From: Actinomycetota bacterium
GTDB lineage: Bacteria; Actinomycetota; Actinomycetes; Nanopelagicales; Nanopelagicaceae
DNA: 50,142 bases
Assembly: GCA_016870715.1 (NCBI GenBank)
Contig: VGAL01000007.1
Location: 1 to 50,142, forward strand
Direction: 5' to 3'
A program made the translations under genes and the position numbers. The notes under the pieces were generated by a model. It was not told where the DNA came from and searched no databases. It was given only the letters and a program-made list of their open reading frames with translations. Within the stretch, counting starts at the first letter, position 1, and each line of letters starts with the position of its first letter. Shown piece by piece: positions 46,696 to 50,142 of the stretch.

Positions 46696-48330
46696 ATGGC
46701 CGAACTCACGATCCGCCCCGAGGAGATTCGTGATGCCCTGGCGAAATTCGTTAAGAGTTTTGAACCAGGTGGCGCTACCCGCGAAGAGACAGGTGTAGTT
46801 GTCGAGGCAGGTGATGGAATCGCTCGTATCGAAGGTCTTCCTTCGACGATGACCAATGAGTTGCTGCAATTTGAGAATGGCACTCTTGGGCTGGCGCTCA
46901 ACCTCGATGTACGCGAGATTGGTGTGGTTATCCTCGGCGAGTACACCGGTATTGAAGAGGGAACAACGGTCCGTCGTACTGGCGAGATCCTCTCTGTTCC
47001 GGTCGGCAATGGCTTCCTCGGTCGTGTAGTTGATCCACTCGGTCGTCCAATCGATGGCAAAGGTCCAATCGCCGAAGAGGGGCGCCGTGCGCTCGAACTT
47101 CAGGCGCCTTCGGTTGTGCAACGTCAACCTGTTAAAGAGCCAATGCAAACTGGAATTAAAGCAATTGATGCGATGACTGCGATCGGGCGCGGTCAACGTC
47201 AGTTGATTATTGGTGACCGCCAGACTGGTAAGACTGCCATTGCAATCGACACCATCATCAACCAGCGTGAAAACTGGAAGTCAGGCGATCCAAAGAAGCA
47301 GGTTAAATGTATTTACGTAGCGATCGGCCAGAAGGGTTCGACCATCGCATCCGTTCGCGCAGCTCTTGAAGAGGCTGGCGCACTTGAATACACAACTATC
47401 GTCGCTTCACCTGCATCTGATCCAGCAGGATTTAAATATCTTGCGCCGTATACCGGTTCTGCAATCGGACAGCATTGGATGTACAAGGGCGAGCATGTAT
47501 TGATCATCTTTGATGATCTTTCCAAGCAAGCTGAGGCATATCGTTCAGTCTCTCTCTTGCTACGTCGTCCACCAGGCCGCGAGGCATACCCAGGAGATGT
47601 CTTCTACTTACACTCACGTCTACTCGAGCGTTGTGCGAAGCTCTCGGACGAAATGGGTGGCGGTTCGATGACTGGCCTTCCCATCATCGAGACGAAGGGT
47701 AATGACGTCTCTGCGTTCATCCCGACAAACGTCATCTCTATTACCGATGGACAGTGCTTCCTTGAAACTGACCTCTTCAACGCAGGTGTTCGACCAGCAA
47801 TCAACGTCGGTATCTCGGTATCGCGCGTAGGTGGTTCGGCACAGACCAAAGCAATTAAGAAGATTGCTGGACGTTTGCGTCTAGACCTCGCGCAGTTCCG
47901 CGAACTCGAAGCCTTCGCTGCTTTCGGTTCCGACCTTGATGCTGCATCAAAGGCGCAACTTGAGCGTGGTTCACGAATGGTTGAGTTGCTCAAGCAAGGT
48001 CAGTACTCACCATATTCAGTCGAGCGTCAAGCAGCTTCGATTTGGGCAGGCACCACCGGACAACTCGATGAGATTCCGGTCCAAGATATCCGTCGATTCG
48101 AGAGCGAGTTCCTTGATTTCATCGGAACTGAGCGGAAGGCAATCTTCGATGTGATTGCTGAAACGCGCGATTTAAGTGATGACACTGTTGCATCCCTCAA
48201 AGAGGCAATTGCTGCTTTCAAGTCACGTTTCGTGCCATCAGCGAGCAAGCCAGTAAACGAGGCGCCAGCAGAGGCTCTTGAGGGTGAAGGCAATGAGCAG
48301 ATCACTCGAATGGTTCCGGTGAAGAAGTAA
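46696..48330 (+). CDS. atpA: ATP synthase F1 subunit alpha
   Basis: Non-catalytic nucleotide-binding subunit, 544 residues. Walker A is GDRQTGKT, the [15 protein letters not shown] loop and the Arg finger in the [16 protein letters not shown] region are intact. The C-terminal tail ([17 protein letters not shown]) is slightly extended and acidic, as in other actinobacteria. The ATG follows GGTAGAAGGAGAAG. atpG starts three bases after the stop. Confidence 0.97.
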   Translation: MAELTIRPEEIRDALAKFVKSFEPGGATREETGVVVEAGDGIARIEGLPSTMTNELLQFENGTLGLALNLDVREIGVVILGEYTGIEEGTTVRRTGEILSVPVGNGFLGRVVDPLGRPIDGKGPIAEEGRRALELQAPSVVQRQPVKEPMQTGIKAIDAMTAIGRGQRQLIIGDRQTGKTAIAIDTIINQRENWKSGDPKKQVKCIYVAIGQKGSTIASVRAALEEAGALEYTTIVASPASDPAGFKYLAPYTGSAIGQHWMYKGEHVLIIFDDLSKQAEAYRSVSLLLRRPPGREAYPGDVFYLHSRLLERCAKLSDEMGGGSMTGLPIIETKGNDVSAFIPTNVISITDGQCFLETDLFNAGVRPAINVGISVSRVGGSAQTKAIKKIAGRLRLDLAQFRELEAFAAFGSDLDAASKAQLERGSRMVELLKQGQYSPYSVERQAASIWAGTTGQLDEIPVQDIRRFESEFLDFIGTERKAIFDVIAETRDLSDDTVASLKEAIAAFKSRFVPSASKPVNEAPAEALEGEGNEQITRMVPVKK

Positions 48331-48333
48331 CCA

Positions 48334-49242
48334 ATGGGCGCACAACTCCGCATCTACCGACGCCGAATTCGTTCGGTTAAGGCGACAAAGAAGATTACGA
48401 AGGCGATGGAGCTTATTTCCGCTTCTCGTATCGTGAAGGCGCAACAGCGCGTCAATGCTTCTACGCCTTATGCCAACGAACTCACGCGGGCAGTTACTGC
48501 GGTTGCATCCTTTGCATCAGTTGATCACCCACTTACCTCGTTTGAGCCCAACCCAAAGCGCGCAGCCGTTCTTTTGATTACTGCTGATCGCGGTATGGCT
48601 GGCGCCTATTCGAGTAGCGCAATCAAAGAGGGCGATCAACTCATTGCTGCGTTACGTCAACGTGGACTTGATGCCAAGGTGTATATCGTTGGCCGCAAGG
48701 GACTCTCGTATTACAAGTTCCGCGATCGTGCGATTGCTAAGTCATGGACTGGCATCAGTGATAACCCGACATATGCAGCGGCCAGTGAAATTGGCAAGGA
48801 GCTAATCAAGGCGTTTATCGCCGATTCAGCGACTGATCCTGATGGCGTTGCCGAACTTCACGTGGTCTATACCGAATTCCGCTCTATGGTCACCCAAGAG
48901 GCGATGGCAAAACGTATGTTGCCGCTCGAGGTTGTCGAGAGCACAGGTCCAGTGGGAATCCTTCCCATGTATGAATTTGAACCGAGTGCAGATTCGGTTC
49001 TTGACGCGCTACTTCCAAAGTACATAGAAGCGCGTATTTACAATGCTTTGCTCCAGTCGGCGGCATCAGAACATGCTGCACGTCGTCGTGCAATGAAGTC
49101 AGCAACCGATAATGCTGATGAGTTGATTAAGTCGTTCACTCGAAAGGCGAACGCAGCTCGTCAGGCAGAAATCACCCAAGAGATCAGCGAAATTGTAGGT
49201 GGCGCAGATGCGCTTGCCTCTGCGATGGCAGGAAGCGAGTAA
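48334..49242 (+). CDS. atpG: ATP synthase F1 subunit gamma
   Basis: Central rotor shaft, 302 residues. The N-terminal coiled-coil helix '[26 protein letters not shown]' and the C-terminal helix '[35 protein letters not shown]' are the two shaft strands; '[13 protein letters not shown]' is the family Rossmann-like core. The length is typical, without the small mycobacterial insertion. Three bases separate its stop from atpD. Confidence 0.96.
   Translation: MGAQLRIYRRRIRSVKATKKITKAMELISASRIVKAQQRVNASTPYANELTRAVTAVASFASVDHPLTSFEPNPKRAAVLLITADRGMAGAYSSSAIKEGDQLIAALRQRGLDAKVYIVGRKGLSYYKFRDRAIAKSWTGISDNPTYAAASEIGKELIKAFIADSATDPDGVAELHVVYTEFRSMVTQEAMAKRMLPLEVVESTGPVGILPMYEFEPSADSVLDALLPKYIEARIYNALLQSAASEHAARRRAMKSATDNADELIKSFTRKANAARQAEITQEISEIVGGADALASAMAGSE

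Positions 49243-50142
<900 letters not shown>

Overview
This window looks like a chromosomal segment of a small-genome aquatic actinobacterium, most likely a freshwater acI-type lineage (Nanopelagicales, Planktophila/Nanopelagicus-like). The sequence-level reasons are a moderate G+C content, very tight gene packing with many 1-4 nt overlaps, an actinorhodopsin gene, and gene orders typical of Actinobacteria: prfB-ftsE-ftsX-peptidase-smpB-ssrA; clpS-DUF2017; mec-cysO-cysM-murI-rph-rdgB; argS-lysA-hom-thrC-thrB-rho-rpmE-prfA-prmC-tsaC-glyA-rfe-atp. The lineage is inferred; only the phylum-level placement is strong.

Layout. 1-1.7 kb: a short-chain dehydrogenase, a small membrane protein and a degenerate GGDEF-like protein. 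1.8-6.4 kb: a compact Tad/Flp-type pilus cluster (TadA ATPase, two TadB/TadC membrane platform proteins, a Flp-like small pilin candidate and three TadE/TadG-like pseudopilins). 6.4-11.7 kb: prfB, ftsE, ftsX, an S41 C-terminal processing peptidase, smpB and tmRNA, i.e. translation termination and rescue plus divisome control of wall hydrolysis. 11.9-16.5 kb: a large secreted Cys-tailed protein, a DUF222-HNH nuclease-like protein (minus strand) and a pirin. 16.5-20.4 kb (minus strand): argF followed directly by the three-subunit proton-translocating transhydrogenase pntAA-pntAB-pntB. 20.4-23.5 kb: DUF3039, a secreted GH18-type glycosidase, clpS and DUF2017. 23.6-24.6 kb: actinorhodopsin (minus strand) with its own terminator and an unusual leader rich in inverted repeats. 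24.6-28.5 kb: the Mec/CysO/CysM cysteine-synthesis module, murI, rph and rdgB. 28.5-29.8 kb: an MFS transporter and tRNA-Leu(UAG), both minus strand. 29.9-38.4 kb: argS, lysA, hom, thrC, thrB, rho and rpmE. 38.5-50.1 kb: prfA, prmC, a divergent TsaC/Sua5 homologue, glyA, a WecA/Rfe-type glycosyl-1-phosphate transferase, and the F1Fo ATP synthase operon, cut inside atpD at the window end.

Functionally the window combines light-driven proton pumping (rhodopsin), proton-driven NADPH production (transhydrogenase) and proton-driven ATP synthesis, which would suit a photoheterotroph. No CRISPR array, insertion sequence, prophage or rRNA was seen.

The items most worth a second look are: (i) repeated short tandem duplications that begin at, span or abut stop codons (prfB, ftsE, smpB, the AtpI-like gene); (ii) a CysO whose di-glycine end is buried under a seven-residue extension next to its JAMM peptidase; (iii) three copies of a GGYCTGGCT motif upstream of the rhodopsin; (iv) a degenerate GGDEF protein ahead of the Tad cluster; (v) a TsaC homologue lacking canonical motifs; (vi) a secreted protein with a Cys-containing C-terminal tail that may be a recurring surface-associated module.
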